From contig CM043009.1 in NCBI GenBank assembly GCA_023678885.1, positions 16,113,117 through 16,177,116 on the forward strand: a DNA stretch of 64,000 nt, written 5' to 3'. Of the stretch, positions 1-12,600 are shown one piece after another. Each line of letters starts with the position of its first letter. The first letter of the stretch is position 1. Both the position numbers and the translations under genes were made by a program. The notes under the pieces were generated by a model. The model saw only the letters and a list, made by a program, of their open reading frames with translations, had not been told where the DNA came from and did not search any database. This stretch comes from Pogostemon cablin. Lineage: Eukaryota; Streptophyta; Magnoliopsida; Lamiales; Lamiaceae.

Positions 1-1530
1 CGTATTTTCTCGATAATAACTCCATAAGCCTTGGTGCACCAGTTTCTAATGGTATACAAATACGATTTCATATTATCAATTCGAGCTATAGTCAATATGA
101 GTGTTTCATATAGAAATATATTTTATGTATGTACATATTTACTAATACATTTGTTCTCTTTTTTGGTTTTGCAATCATATATTTGTATTTATTCTTCATT
201 CAGTACCCTTGCATTTCTATTCAAAGTATTTTATCCTTCAAAACTTCTATGGCTATTTGTGTATTGGAATCTCTTTTACTTCTATCTTTGATATTATCTT
301 TGTCTACCTAAAGTATGCACTATAAAATTAACTATTTTTCAAAGCATGGACATCTGGAAGTCAGATGTTCTTACTTTTGACTCATGGAATCTCTTCTACT
401 ACCTAAAGTATTGGAATCTCTTCTACTACTATCTTTGATATTATCTTTATCTATTACAACACATGGATTTTTAGTCATGCTTTGTTTGATTGGTTGCTCT
501 CATACTCTACTAGATTCTTTGAATATTTGTCTTGGCCTTATTTTTCATTCCTTCCATTAATGAATAATAGTAATAATACATGTATCATCTTGGACTAGGT
601 TCTTGCCTATTTGGCCTTTCCTCCCAATTATTAAAGACAAGATTGTTGTTGTTTTTGGAATGGATGATCCAATCTTCGTGAAAATAAATGCAAGAATAGA
701 GTGTATTGGAGTAAGTCTTGGATCCAAGTAGAGAGAGACATTTATTTGAATTATTTAATGTAGCAAGACGACATAAAGCTTGCTAGATGACAACTATTTT
801 CATATGAATGATTTAATATGAATGTATATGGTCTATATGCTTCAAATCCCCCCTCTCTATAGATACATGTGTGGTTTATCGAGTGGATAGAAAAATTGTC
901 TATATCGCATCTTTGATAATGGGAGTATAAATGGTAAATAGAAAGGGGTGTGGTAATTACTTTTGACAGCAAATAAAGCTTAGAGCCACATGATCTAAGA
1001 AATATAGTTTAAAGTATACAATTTAAAATGATTCATGTATGGTCTTAGAGAGATGCTAATTCTTTGTTGAAAAGTGTATTGAAAAGTAATATACAGATGC
1101 AATAGAACTTGGAGTGTGTGGGTTTCAAGTGGGAGTTTGATGCGAATCTTCTAAACAATAACTCCATAAGCCTTCGTGCCTCAATTTCTAATGGTATACA
1201 GATAAGATTTCATATTTTCAATTTGAGTTATAGTCAATGTGAGTGTTTCATACAGATATAGTTTTTATGTATATACAAATTTACTAATAAATCTGTTCTC
1301 CCATTTAGTTTTGCAGTCATATATTTATTTTTATTCCTCAATGAGCACCCTTGCATTTCTATTTAAGGTATTTTATCCTTCAAAATTTATATGACTATTT
1401 ATTTATTAGAATCTCTTCTATTACTATCTTCAACATATATCTTTACCTACCTAAAATATGCCCTGTAAATGAACTATTTTTCAAAGCGTGGATATCTAAA
1501 AGTCAAAGGATATTCTGACTTTTGATTCTT
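1..1530 (+). mobile_element. Ty1/copia-like relic with two diverged LTR-type direct repeats
   Basis: The first about 370 bases recur, diverged, from about 1139 to 1520. Shared landmarks are AACTCCATAAGCCTT, TTCTAATGGTATACA and GAGTGTTTCATA. Just before the second copy is a purine-rich run (CAAGTGGGAGTTTGATG) that looks like the polypurine tract preceding a copia 3' LTR on the plus strand. The 770 bases between the copies hold no recognisable gag or pol, so the interior has been deleted. The left repeat may be cut by the window edge. The short open frames here are LTR sequence, not genes. Confidence 0.55.
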
Positions 1531-1746
1531 CATTGAATCTAAATTGTTAATAAAATTTGCATTTAGCAAATGTGTAATTTATGTGAGGTAATTTTTTTAC
1601 TTGGAGAATAAATTGTGCTTGCATTAAGTTAGAGGAAGAGAGTGAAGCTAGCACGTACATTGTTCATTTTAATTTTATTTATTAAAAAACTTGAGGATGT
1701 TCAAAGGCTTGGCTCATGGTATAGTACACACTCAGTGTGTATTACT

Positions 1747-1771
1747 TTATATATATATATATATATATATA
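1747..1771. repeat. (TA)n microsatellite
   Basis: A simple TA dinucleotide run in AT-rich intergenic DNA just downstream of the copia relic. Confidence 0.85.
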
Positions 1772-1977
1772 TTTATTTATTTATATAAATTAACACGAAA
1801 TTATGTATATTTTTTAATATATAAATTAACAAAAAACTATATGTAAACATACGATGTACTATAGTGCTGCAGGTAAAGAAACTAGGGAATTTGCAAGATA
1901 TATGCAACTTGGTTTGCTAGCTAATAGAGCACTCACAATAGCTAGTAAGACATATAATATTTATTAGACATGAAAAC

Positions 1978-2192
1978 AATTGATTTTCTGTTAAATAAAG
2001 CTACACATCATTCCCAATCCTAACTTTCATCCCATTTGTATTAAATTGTTGACACTCACAACTTTTAGAATTAATAGAGCACTCACAACAGCTGGTATTG
2101 ATTTTCTGTTAAATTAAGCTACACATCATTCCCAATTCTAACTTTTATCCCATTTATATTAATTTGTTGGCACTCACAACTTTTATTCTAAA
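1978..2192 (+). repeat. Two-copy local duplication of about 95 bp (period about 120 bp)
   Basis: TTGATTTTCTGTTAAAT followed by CTACACATCATTCCCAAT, a CCCATTT stretch and CACTCACAACTTTTA occurs at about 1978-2070 and again at about 2098-2192. The phrase AGAGCACTCACAA flanks both. No coding content is visible. Confidence 0.7.
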
Positions 2193-3046
2193 TATAGAGC
2201 ACTTTTTTTTTTGCAACTATATAGAGCCTGAATGAATGAAATTGATAATTCTATGCCCCCAATATACCTTTTTAATTAAATGTTGCAGGCTGGTGGTCAT
2301 TCTCCAAAGCAAGGTAATGGTCCGAATTGAACTTTATAATGGAAAGCAGATTCAGATACCACCAATTAGAGAAAAGACTAGACTACAACCTCTGTTTTTT
2401 TTTTTTATCAGATATTTACATAGAAAGGAAATTATCCTTCTATTAGAGTGTTTTCTTGAAATTTTATTAGCTCATTAATATTTCTTCATTGGATTGTCTC
2501 ACATAATTATTCACCCTAAAAAATAAATATCATTTTAATATAACACCTTAAAAGTACAAATTAATTTCAAAATTGTCATTCATTCTTTTACAAAAGTTAC
2601 TTTATACTTTATGTATTATATAAAAAACTACCTCACAAGTAAATGTCAACAAAATTAGTTAAAAAGTTATTTTTTTTAAATATCCATGATACAGTAAAGA
2701 TGAATAATATTAAGAGGGTTTATGTAATATTATAGCTGTAAAAGTTTTAGTATTTATTTAAAAACATTGTATTATTGATAATTTATTGTATGTTAGAATT
2801 TCTATATACCCCCACAATATTTCTCATTACTTTATTTCATTATATATTTAAAATGCGATGCTTTTTGATCTTCTTACTGCTAATTGAGCATACGTTGCAT
2901 GAATGGAGGGTCAATATTTAACATTACTTTATTTCGTTATATATTAAAAATACATTATTTTTTTACCTTCAAATTTATAAAAAATATATATATATATTAT
3001 ATATAATTATTAAGAAACATGTATGCACTAGATCAACAAAAAATTA

Positions 3047-3049
<3 letters not shown>

Positions 3050-3129
<80 letters not shown>
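3050..3129. repeat. Compound (AT)n(GT)n microsatellite
   Basis: About 47 bases of AT repeat run straight into about 33 bases of GT repeat. The alternating purine-pyrimidine composition could adopt Z-DNA, but this is inference only. Confidence 0.9.
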
Positions 3130-3132
<3 letters not shown>

Positions 3133-3148
3133 ACACATATGTGTATAA

Positions 3149-3210
3149 TTAGGGTTTAGGGTTTAAGATTTAGGGTTTAGGATTTAACATTTAGCATTTA
3201 GGATTTTAGG
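3149..3210 (+). repeat. Degenerate telomere-like (TTTAGGG)n tract
   Basis: Four close matches to the plant telomere unit TTTAGGG are followed by decayed versions such as TTTAGGA, TTTAACA and TTTAGCA. The tract sits directly beside the compound microsatellite. It is an interstitial tract, not a chromosome end, because unrelated sequence continues on both sides. Confidence 0.7.
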
Positions 3211-3307
3211 ATATCAATTCTTAATAGTTAATTTTTTAAAATTATATTTATTAAATTTTAATTAAAATAATAGAATTTATTTAATGCCTAAATACATGCA
3301 AGTACCC

Positions 3308-3309
<2 letters not shown>

Positions 3310-3386
<77 letters not shown>
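3310..3386. repeat. Long (TA)n microsatellite
   Basis: About 77 bases of uninterrupted TA repeat. The apparent 73-residue open frame across it is an alternating Tyr-Ile artefact of the repeat. Confidence 0.95.
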
Positions 3387-3389
<3 letters not shown>

Positions 3390-3560
3390 TATATATTAAT
3401 AGAATTTATATTATATTTATATATTTAATTAATAATAGAATAATTTTTATTAAAATATTAATTTATAAAAAATATATAAATAAATATAAAATAAACGGGT
3501 ATTGATTAATGGGTTTGGGATGAGTATGTGTATCATAATATATTTTTCAAAATAATTCAT
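3387..3560 (+). repeat. Dispersed direct repeat, copy 1
   Basis: About 175 bases starting TATATTAATAGAATTTATAT and ending in GGGTTTGGGATG plus TATCATAATATATTTTTCAA recur at 4377-4557. Both copies follow a TA run, and the GGGTACGGGTA-type wording between them suggests one old transposon family. No coding content is seen. Confidence 0.7.
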
Positions 3561-4376
3561 TATTTTTAGTTTAATAACAGTGTAATTATTTATTTAAAAG
3601 ATTAATTCAATCACTAAAAAATATATAATATATTTAAAAAATGTATAATAAACGAGTTTGGGATGGACAAATATTGTAATGAATTTTTAAATGAGACAGG
3701 TACGCGGTGAATATTTAAATGGATAGGGGTATGGGTATCCATAATTAAGTAGGAGTACCTAAATAATTAATAATATAAAATTTTGTAATGTTGAAAAAAA
3801 AAACATTAAAGATATATATTATATGCAAAGAATTAAAAATATAACTTCAAAATATATAAATTCATATAAAAATATTATAATTAATATAACGACATCAACT
3901 TAAAAATAAAAGGTAAAAATAGTTGACCTATATTTCCTTTCATGTAAGGGGGTTGGGTAAAATTCAAATAAGAGATTATATATTCTAATGTATTTCCTTC
4001 CGTGCAAAGTACTGTACGAGTAAACACTAGGTGATTAGGTTCTGCAGGCGAAATGTCATATAAGTAGCAGTGCTTTGAATGTTTATTTAATATCAAGACG
4101 TACTTTAACACCTTCTAATGTTAGAATTCCATATAATTTTTAATGTAGACAGTTTTTCTTAATAGTCATACGCAATGACCATAAATAAGAGTAAAGAACA
4201 GAGCACGGACCTAGGGATGACAATGAAATAATTATTTCCGGATACTCTAACGGGAAGGACATGTGTAGTTGTAAATGGATTTGGAATGAGTACGGATAAT
4301 TGTAAAAATCCCATTAGAATTTGGGACGGGTACGCGTAATGCCTCAATACCCACTAGTACCCTGTATATATATATA

Positions 4377-4557
4377 TAATATAATTTATATATTAATAGA
4401 ATTTATATTATATTTATATATTTAATTAATAATAGAATAACTTTTATTAAAATATTAATTTATAAAAAATATATAAATAACTATAAAATAAACCAGTATT
4501 GATTAACGGGTTTGGGATGGGTACGGGTATCATAATATATTTTTCAAAACAATTCAT
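4377..4557 (+). repeat. Dispersed direct repeat, copy 2
   Basis: This is the second copy of the 3387-3560 repeat, about 1 kb downstream in the same orientation, with scattered substitutions. It ends with GGGATGGGTACGGGTATCAT and TTTTCAAAACAATTCAT. Confidence 0.7.
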
Positions 4558-4559
4558 TT

Positions 4560-6455
4560 TTTTCTTTAAAATCTCTCAGGTATTACATTAAAAAAAAAGT
4601 TAATCTCAAACTCTCCTTATCTTATATCCTAAAATTTTCACTCTTTTACCGCATATGAAGCAATTTTACTATGATTTTCCCTCTTAATTTCAAGGAGAAA
4701 CTCTTGGGTGGGGACAACAATATCAGAAGAGATATTGGCCTGAATTCCGCACAATGAGAAGATTGTTTGATATCTTTGACAAAAATATAGGAGTATCTTT
4801 GTTTTGTGTCAAAGCATGGATTGTTATTTTATTTTTTAATATGATTTGCTAAAATATGTACGAAACTTCTTGGACTTAATATTAATAAACATGTGAAAAT
4901 CGATGATAAGATTTTTTCGAATTCTTTACACTTTGTGACTTCTTGGTCAATCCAATTGGAAAGAAATATGTGATCAATCATAAACGTTTTGAGATATTTA
5001 TTTACGCATGGGTATTTCCCTTTTATAAGACAATTTGTAAAAACATGTATAAAACTTATGGACTTAATAGCATAAGGTTTGAAAAAAAGTGATAAATTTA
5101 AGTATCACTACAAAAAATAAATAAATAATATTAACATGTATGGGAACTTAAGTATTGATTTAAAAAAATTAAAATGATAGTATAAGGAATATTTAAAACG
5201 GGACATGTTAGGGTACGAGTAGTGAACAAATAAATGGGTTACGAATGCCAATAACATCGATATTGGTTATATGTAATAATTATGTTGTTTTATTTTATAT
5301 TTATTTTGTAATAGAATAATTTTATTTAAAATATTAATTTTAATCGATGATATATTTTATTTCTCTTTGGTAATGGATTTGATAATCCTTTGATCACCCT
5401 TTCTCAGTAGTTATATTTTATTTTATTTTTATGTTTTTGTGTATCATTTGCAAGATCATAGTCATCGATTATGTATCGATAAAGTACGAATCAGTAAGTT
5501 TGGTAGAATTTATAATATGTCAACTTTCAAAAATCATGTTGTAGATACGGGTGGTATGGATATGAGTAATGGACATTAAGTTGAATACAAGTACGGGTGA
5601 TGGATATTTTTGTTCGGTAATGTCTTTGATAACCCTTCGATTATCCATTCTCTGTAGTTATATTTTCTTTCATTTTTATATTTTTGTGTTTTCTTTGCAT
5701 TTCCATAATTATTGATTATCCACCTATAAACTCTGAATGGTTAAGTTTGATTATCAAAGATGATTGTTATATGACATTACAACCTGGTGTTGATGCAGAA
5801 AATATTGTACGTCAATAATGTGTATTGATTCAATTTTCACTTAGTTTATAGTAGTTGTATATCTCTTTTACTGAAAAAAAATTGGTTGATAAATTGTAAG
5901 TATTCATGATTATTATTTAAATAACCAGGTTTCTTTACTAATAACCATATGCACTAATTTTGGGCGAATGAATTCTTAAATGAATTAGAAAGGCATAACG
6001 ATTATAATTGATCATAGTTCTAACATAATTAGTTCTTAACTTGCTTAGTAGAGCTGTAATTCAATACTCACATTATTTTACATATCAGTAACCTTTCTCA
6101 TCATTACATATCTATAATCTTCCTCATGAAAAGTTCTATCTAATGTGACAATTAATTTACAGACTATTCCAAATATTTAGTTCCATGTTCAAGTTCTATT
6201 ACATGCTAATATCAACAATTGAGAAATTCAACCTAAAACAACAACGCGTACTCATCAATCTGATCATCATCACCAGGTAAAACTATCACATTTCTCATGC
6301 TTCTTCCCAGACTAAGCATTTAGTCCTCATAGTTGTTAATGACGCGGTTTAAGAATCACAATAAAGTCATGCATGAGATCGTTGTGGTTTTAGATTAAAA
6401 TAAATTACTCTTCAATTCCAAGGAATATCATTAACCTCATAAAATATTTAAAAAT
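4560..6455. other. AT-rich intergenic stretch without recognisable genes
   Basis: I see no open frame with family similarity on either strand, and no clear transposon ends. Short phrases such as GGGTACGAGTA and GATACGGGTGG recur and resemble the dispersed repeat just upstream, so this is probably old transposon debris. Confidence 0.6.
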
Positions 6456-6458
6456 GTC

Positions 6459-6493
6459 ACTGTCCGCACAACGCGCGACCGGATAAATACTAG
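6459..6493 (+). mobile_element. Possible Helitron 3' terminus
   Basis: TGTCCGCACAACGCGCGACC forms an imperfect GC-rich hairpin followed by GGATAAATACTAG and then T. Plant Helitrons typically end in a short GC-rich hairpin, an A-rich spacer and CTAG/CTRR, with insertion between A and T. The stem here is weaker than in the element ending at 57393, and I could not find the matching 5' end. Confidence 0.45.
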
Positions 6494-6734
6494 TTTTAAT
6501 AATATCAAAACCGCTTGGTACAAATTTCATAATAAATTTTAATTTTTGCATTATTACACCCACCTACCATAAGTTATATATATTAGAGTATGATAAATTT
6601 TGTTTCATTTATCTATCTTATTTCGTTGTTCTCTCACATTCAGTTATAGTCATTGAGCATTTTCAGTTGACATTTTTTCTCTGGATGACATTTTTTTACT
6701 ATACTCTAAAATATCAACCTTGTTAATTCTTAAT

Positions 6735-7330
6735 CTAAAGAGTAATAATAAGTAAAGAGTAATCATATTTATTAGAAAGAGTAACCCTATTTATTCTAAA
6801 GAGTAATCTAATTATTTTTATAGAGTAATCTATCAATATGGCTTCATTTTAAAAAAATATAAGTATTAAATCAAAGAGTAACCCTATTTATTTTAAAGAG
6901 TAATCTAATTATTGCTATAGAGTAATCTATAACATGACTGTCGAAGTATTAAATCAAAGAGTAACCTTATTTATTCCAAAGAGTATTCGAATTAATTTTA
7001 AAGAATATCTAATTATCTCTCAACATGACTTCATTTTAAAAAATCAACGTATTAAATCAAAGAGCAACCCTATTTATTCAAAAGTTAATCTAATTAATAG
7101 AAAAGAGTAACATAAAATTGTTAATCGAACAGAATAATATATAAACAAATCAACATAAAAAAGTAATCCAAAAACTTATTCATAGTAATCTAATTCATTC
7201 TAAAGAGTAATCTAATTAATAAAAAAGAATAACCTTATAAATAAATAATAAAATTAATAATAAAATTCTCATGACCAACTTAATACAATTCTAAAATGCC
7301 TCAAAGACCAGTCTAATTGAAAAGAGTAAA
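6735..7330 (+). repeat. Degenerate tandem repeat built on AAAGAGTAAYC
   Basis: The phrase AGAGTAACCCTATTTATT recurs at about 6778, 6877, 6957 and 7060 (spacing roughly 80-105 bp), each followed by AAAGAGTAATCTAATT-like sequence and often by a TATTAAATCAA block. The short AAAGAGTAA unit is scattered through the whole stretch and ends beside the HD-Zip relic. Confidence 0.7.
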
Positions 7331-7441
7331 TTTTCGGTCATGTAGAAAGGCTGCGAATTAGCCTTCAAAGCCCTTAATTCTTGAACCTCTTTCTGCATCC
7401 TCTTGTTCTCACAATCTACCTCTGTCTGCTTTAATTTCGTA
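7330..7441 (-). pseudogene. Leucine-zipper fragment of an HD-Zip class II transcription factor
   Basis: Read on the minus strand from 7441, the translation has TKLKQTEVDCE, then QKEVQELRALK, then QPFYM. This is the leucine zipper and start of the conserved C-terminal region of plant HD-Zip II proteins (HAT/ATHB type), homeodomain transcription factors that dimerise through this zipper. In the family about 14 residues, including paired cysteines and an EEN(R/K)RL motif, lie between VDCE and QKEVQELR; here they are replaced by NKR, so an internal deletion is likely. No homeodomain is visible nearby. The fragment is embedded in AAAGAGTAA repeats and is clearly not functional. Confidence 0.75.
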
Positions 7442-7582
7442 ATGCCCAAAATCCACAAACCCAGTCCAATTATTACTAATCAATAACTCATATTCATATC
7501 ATAAAATTTTTGGGTCATATCAGCATCAAATTTCTGATTCTAGGTTCCTTTAAAATACACAGCATTTGCAAAGATAAGCCTT

Positions 7583-8198
7583 TTAAGTAAATCTTCTGTT
7601 TACGTAAATCCACCTCCTCTTCTTCCAATCCAGCCTGCGAACATAGAAATCCATAGTATTTTGAGGATACACTCTGTTTACATTAATAGACCTTCTCATC
7701 TCCCAATCCAACCTGTGAACATCAGAATCAATAGTCTTTTGAGGATAACTTTCGTCGAAATCCTTCACATATAAACCATCGGGACCTACTGCATCCATCA
7801 AAAAATGTGTCACAACATACAATTGATTTGCCTCTTCCGCGTACACCAGATATCTATTTGCTTTGAAGTTGTTCCGACTCTGACTCTGACGCGTGCTCCC
7901 ACCCTGACCACTTCAGCTTGCGGGACTTGGTCCTCCAAACGAGGCTAGGAGATTTGGAGAGATCCCAAGCCTCAAAATCCGATTCCATGGTGACACAGAA
8001 GAAGAGATTCAATGAGGCTGAGTAAATCATCTCCTCGTATTGCCTTCCCGACAACTCCCCATTCTTATACATGGAAGCAAGATCCCCGATCCGAGTCCAC
8101 TCGGTGCTGCGACCAAGCAGGCAGAAGGCCAGAAAGTCTCCGTAATCGTAGATCGCCATGGCCACGCACTCTTCATTGTCGGGAGGCAGTAGACTCAT
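7583..8198 (-). pseudogene. Broken DUF295 / F-box-associated gene fragment
   Basis: The 114-residue frame from 8198 to 7854 carries features of the plant DUF295 domain, usually found C-terminal to an F-box in substrate adaptors of SCF ubiquitin ligases: the run CVAMAIYDYGDFLAFC, a WTRIGD motif, YEEMIYSASLNLFFCVT and FEAWDL. A stop and frame change at about 7856 separate this from a second frame (7846 to 7583) that continues the domain with ANQLYVVTHFLMD and VHRLDWEMRR. The N-terminal F-box and the C-terminal end of the domain (the usual LGD..F.G motif) are missing. Near the end a segment of about 29 residues (YPQ.T.D..V.RLDW..RR.I.VNR) is duplicated in tandem. The region is richer in GC than its surroundings, as expected for former coding DNA. 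Confidence 0.7.
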
Positions 8199-8397
8199 CG
8201 TGAGGGGGCAGTAGGCGCGGACAGCGGCGGCGAAGAATTTATATGTAGAGAGAAAGATGTGAATGAAGAATGGGGGATTTAGGGATTGGAGTAGGAGGGA
8301 GGAGAGATAGAAGGAGGAGAGAGAATAGTGGGTAACCCATTTAATTATTTTGATCCATTTTATAATGTTTAATTATTTTGATCCATTTTTTAATAAA

Positions 8398-8655
8398 GGA
8401 TAAGGTCTTACGAAAATTGAAAAGTTTTTGTCGTCTATTATATTGAAAAGTATGTTTAATTATTGTTAAAATATATTTTCTAAAGTATAATGAATTATGA
8501 ATTAAAGTTTGATTTTAAAGTGTTATAATATGATGATTCATTATTGACATACTTTAATTACAAATAAATATACTTTAACTATATAATAAGCATATTTTAG
8601 TAATGGGTTAACCCGTCTCACAACCGTCTCACAAAAAACTAGTCTCACAAGAGAG
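8398..8655. mobile_element. Mutator-type MITE relic with GTCTCAC end
   Basis: The right side carries three GTCTCACAA motifs (8614-8650). The interior (AAAATATATTTTCTAAAGTA, TGAATTATGAATTAAAG, GTGTTATAATATGATG) resembles 23860-24135, so the two are likely the same family. The left end is not clear. Confidence 0.4.
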
Positions 8656-8772
8656 TAATTCTTAATTATTTTAATGAAGGGTTGAGATTTATTTGAGAAA
8701 TAGATATTTTTAATGAGTGGTTGAGATTTATTTGAAATTATTGAATATATTCAAATAATATATTTAATATTA

Positions 8773-8973
8773 CTCCCTCCGTCCATCACTAACGTATTCA
8801 TTTTGCTATTTTTGGGTCTTTCACTCTTAAAGTATCTATTTTTCCTTTTTAGCAAAAGGGCCCACCACTCCCAACTACTCCCCACTAATACAACTACCTA
8901 CTTTATATAAAATATAATACTCCTTAATTCATGTGCAAAAAGCAAACGGATACATTTGTGATGGATGGAGAGG
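8773..8973. mobile_element. Stowaway-type (Tc1/mariner) MITE
   Basis: Terminal inverted repeats CTCCCTCCGTCCATCAC and GTGATGGATGGAGAGG are flanked by TA on both sides. The internal phrases CCACTCCCAACTACTCCCC and CTCCTTAATTCATGTGC are typical of this very common plant MITE family. The element is 201 bp. Confidence 0.85.
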
Positions 8974-9211
8974 TATTAAAATTTTAATAAATAATATCTT
9001 ATTTCCTTATTTGAAAATTTCATAATTATAATTATTAAATTATTTTAATGGGTGACTGAGATTTGTTTGAGAAATAGATGATCAAGATTTGGACTAAATT
9101 GGTCATGATTGGATTTATTCTGCATATATATCTTATATATATACTAATTACCAATACGCTGCTAAAAATAATTTTTTAAAAGTATGAGGTGTTGAGACGT
9201 GGTTAATTGTC

Positions 9212-9255
<44 letters not shown>

Positions 9256-9678
9256 AAGATGAAGATAACGATATAAACCACAAAAGTTTACAAAATACAT
9301 AACCCGGTTTACAATTACGAATGTACTACCTTTTATATGTTTAATTGATCATTCCGTCGCTCACATAAATTTTTATTTTTACAATTTAATGGAACACACG
9401 AAAATAAAAATCATTCAAAACTTAAAATAAACAGAGAGAGTAGAATAGAATAATATTTACATATTTAATTGATTTGAGGTATTTTATGGTGAAATTTCCA
9501 ATTATATTTGCCGTAGAAGTCATGTGTGCCGACCCTTGGGTCTTATCCACTCATCTTCATATAACCAATATAATTATTTTGTAAAAATCCTCTAACCAAT
9601 TAAAGCAAAAATTCTAGTTCATGCAAAATACCGTTAGTCCAAATCTGGAAGGAAGAACGGAAACCAATTGGCGCGAAT
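8974..9678. other. Intergenic region upstream of EAF6
   Basis: AT-rich DNA with a (TA)n run at 9217-9251. Presumably it includes the EAF6 promoter and 5' leader, but I see no TATA box close enough to the start codon to call with confidence. Confidence 0.5.
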
Positions 9679-12600
9679 ATGGAGTTTCACGGTAAAACCC
9701 CTCACCTGCTACTCAATGCAATTTTTTCACATTTTATGCGTTTCAATATTATGCTTATGCAGGCCTCAGAGCTTCTAATAATCCCAAAGCCATGCTTTCT
9801 TCTCTACTGACCAAGAGAGACAAGCTGCAAGACGAGCTCCGAAGTGTCGAGAAACAGGTCAGGTCTTCTCTCCATTTATAATACTAAATTAATTTCTGTT
9901 CGCTTTATTTTCTGAAATTTCTATCGAATTTGAATTTTTATGTTGTGTAGAATTTGGGATTTCATGCTGTTAATTTGTTGAACTCGGATTTGAATTTATG
10001 TTGTAAATTAACCCTGCTTTGTTTTTGAATTGGGGATTCGTGTTAATTGATCTGTTCTTTATAATTAATTCACTCTTATTAAGGATTTTGTACTGTATGT
10101 AATTGGAGATTTCTCTGCTTTTATAGGTATATATATGAGTTGGAGAATAGCTATTTATAAGTATGCTTTGTTCTTGAATTGGGAATTCATAAGTATGCTT
10201 TATTCTTGAAGATATGTTCTTTTATACTACACTTCTTATTAAGGATTTTGTATTGTATGTAATTAGGGATTTCTCTGCTTTTATGATTTAATTTAAGTTG
10301 TGTGATAGGTATATGAGTTGGAGACTAGCTATTTACAGGAAACAATCACTTTCGGCAATGTTTTGAAAGGATATGATGGCTTTCTTTCTTCGTCGAAGAA
10401 TACATCAAAGTAACCACCTTCACTACTCTTTAATGATTTTCTTGAGATAAATTTCATTCTTACAGTCAAAAGATGGCACCACTTTTAGAATTTATTACCT
10501 CTGTTATCTGACTGCCTTCTTCCCTGTTAACGACTGCTTTTTCTCGATGCAAATATTATTGCACCTAACCTTTTGAGAGTATCAAATAGTCAGTTAGTCA
10601 TCTATATTGAAATCACAATGCTCTTGTACTATAAAAAAATTGATTTCTTTAGTTCATCCTCAGAGAAAATGATGTAATAATTAGGACAATAGACTGAGGG
10701 AAATTATGTTGGGATTTGCTGAAGATTTGGTAAATAGAAGATTGTACTATGTGATTATATATGTGTGGTGTTGTTCATTAAATTGACATGTATCACATTA
10801 TCTAGGAATCAATCTAGTTCTTTTCTATATATTTCAGTTTCATGGGAGAAAGCATTCATACTAAAAGTCATAAACAAAAGACAAAAATCTGTGAGACCGT
10901 TCCACCAAATGAGTTTCATGAAACGGATAAGAACTGATAAAGTTTAATTTAAAATCTATACCCAATCAATGAGAAGTGATATCCTCCTGTTGTTGGATAG
11001 ATGAAAAATGATAATATTTTTAATGAAAGTGAAAGTGTTCAAGAAAAAATGAAAGTCGTGACTATCTCACGCATGACTTGCCTTAAATAAAATTTAATGC
11101 TCAAGGTGACAGAAGAATAAATCAGGACTGTCGTGCTTGTTATGCTATGCTTTGTTATAAGATGCATTGAAGTAAGCTTTTGAATTTTTTTTATTGTAGT
11201 TACTTTATAATTTAGTTAATCGATTAAAAATTTCCGTTACATTTTAAAGTCATTAAATGAAAGAATCACACAGTATGAAAAAGATTAAAAGGGCTGTCTG
11301 CTTCTAGGATTATGTGCATTTAGTGACATATTATCTCTTTGCACAAACTGCCCGAACTATCTTTATGTTTTATACAAAGAAATAAGTGGGAAAAAATTAT
11401 CTATCATGATTTCTTAGTGAAAGTTGACTTAGTAAGTCTATAATGTGTGATCTCGTCTTATAATTTTGTATTCTACTACGATCAGCTGTTGATTTTTTTG
11501 TATTGGAAAGTGGAAACTAGCAACGTATAACCTTCTTGCATCGTGCTCTAGCTTAAAGAGATCCAAAAAGTTTCAACTTGAAGATAGAGTATTCTCCTTG
11601 TCATCAGTAACCTCACCAGCGGTATGTGCAATTACAGAAAGTCCTGCAATTTTATGATTGATTATACTTTTTGAATTGGGCAAAACACTTATGTGAGACC
11701 ATCTCACGGGGTCTCATGGGAAAACTTTCGTGAGATGGATAAGAAGTGTTAACATTTTAATAAAAAGTGATACTTGGATTAATTAAAAGTAAAGTGGTAA
11801 GTGATAGCATTTTTAATGAAAATTGATAATACATTTGATAAAAAATGATAACTATTTAAAAGAGCTTAAAAACTGTCTCGTGAGACAGTCTCACGCAAGT
11901 GTTGCCCTTTGAGCTGGAATTTTCTGTGAGAGTTCTGTACATGAAAAAGAAAACATACAAGCATAATATGTATGCTAGTTAAAGAATTTAAACATCGAGC
12001 ATTAATAGTACTGATATTGTATGTTATGATTTAAATTGCACTCTACTGTGAGAGGGTGAGACCAAATTAATTATGATTTCAGTGGATTCATCATTTTTTA
12101 GCTACCTTCATGTTCAAATTTACCTCCTATATCAGAAGGCTAATGTAGTTCTAGTCATTTGCTCCCTCCCAATGAAACCTTGAGTACAAAGTACCAGGGT
12201 TTGAAGAACCAGAAAAGCCTCAATCTTGATTCCTTAAGTGTCCTTAAATCCATCCAATCGCACAAGCAAAAATTATAAATAAATGTAAACAATGGGAAAG
12301 AACTAACAGAATGCAATATATTACTAAGTGAAGATCTTCTGCTCTTGCTTTAGGCGCAATTCTATTTGCTGTTTCTTGTTGAGTTCTGCTACCTTTCTTG
12401 TTGTGCAAATAGATCAGAAATTTTTATAATGAAGTGGAAATGAAATGTCTTCTGCAAATTTCTTTCAAGGCTTGCATCTCGTGGTTCTGAGGATCTGATT
12501 TTAAGCCCTAGGAGCGTAGGAACTATACCACGATGAATTTCATAGTTATATGGATTTTTTTCCCTCAATTATTGTCGCACATGTGAGAGTTCTTTGATGA

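Noticed and set aside
31..311. Two overlapping hydrophobic open frames at the left edge
   Set aside because: They lie in the LTR-like repeat that recurs, without the frames, from 1139; AT-rich Phe/Leu/Tyr composition only.
3284..3505. 73-residue open frame
   Set aside because: It is the translation of a TA microsatellite and AT-rich flank (alternating Tyr-Ile), not a gene.
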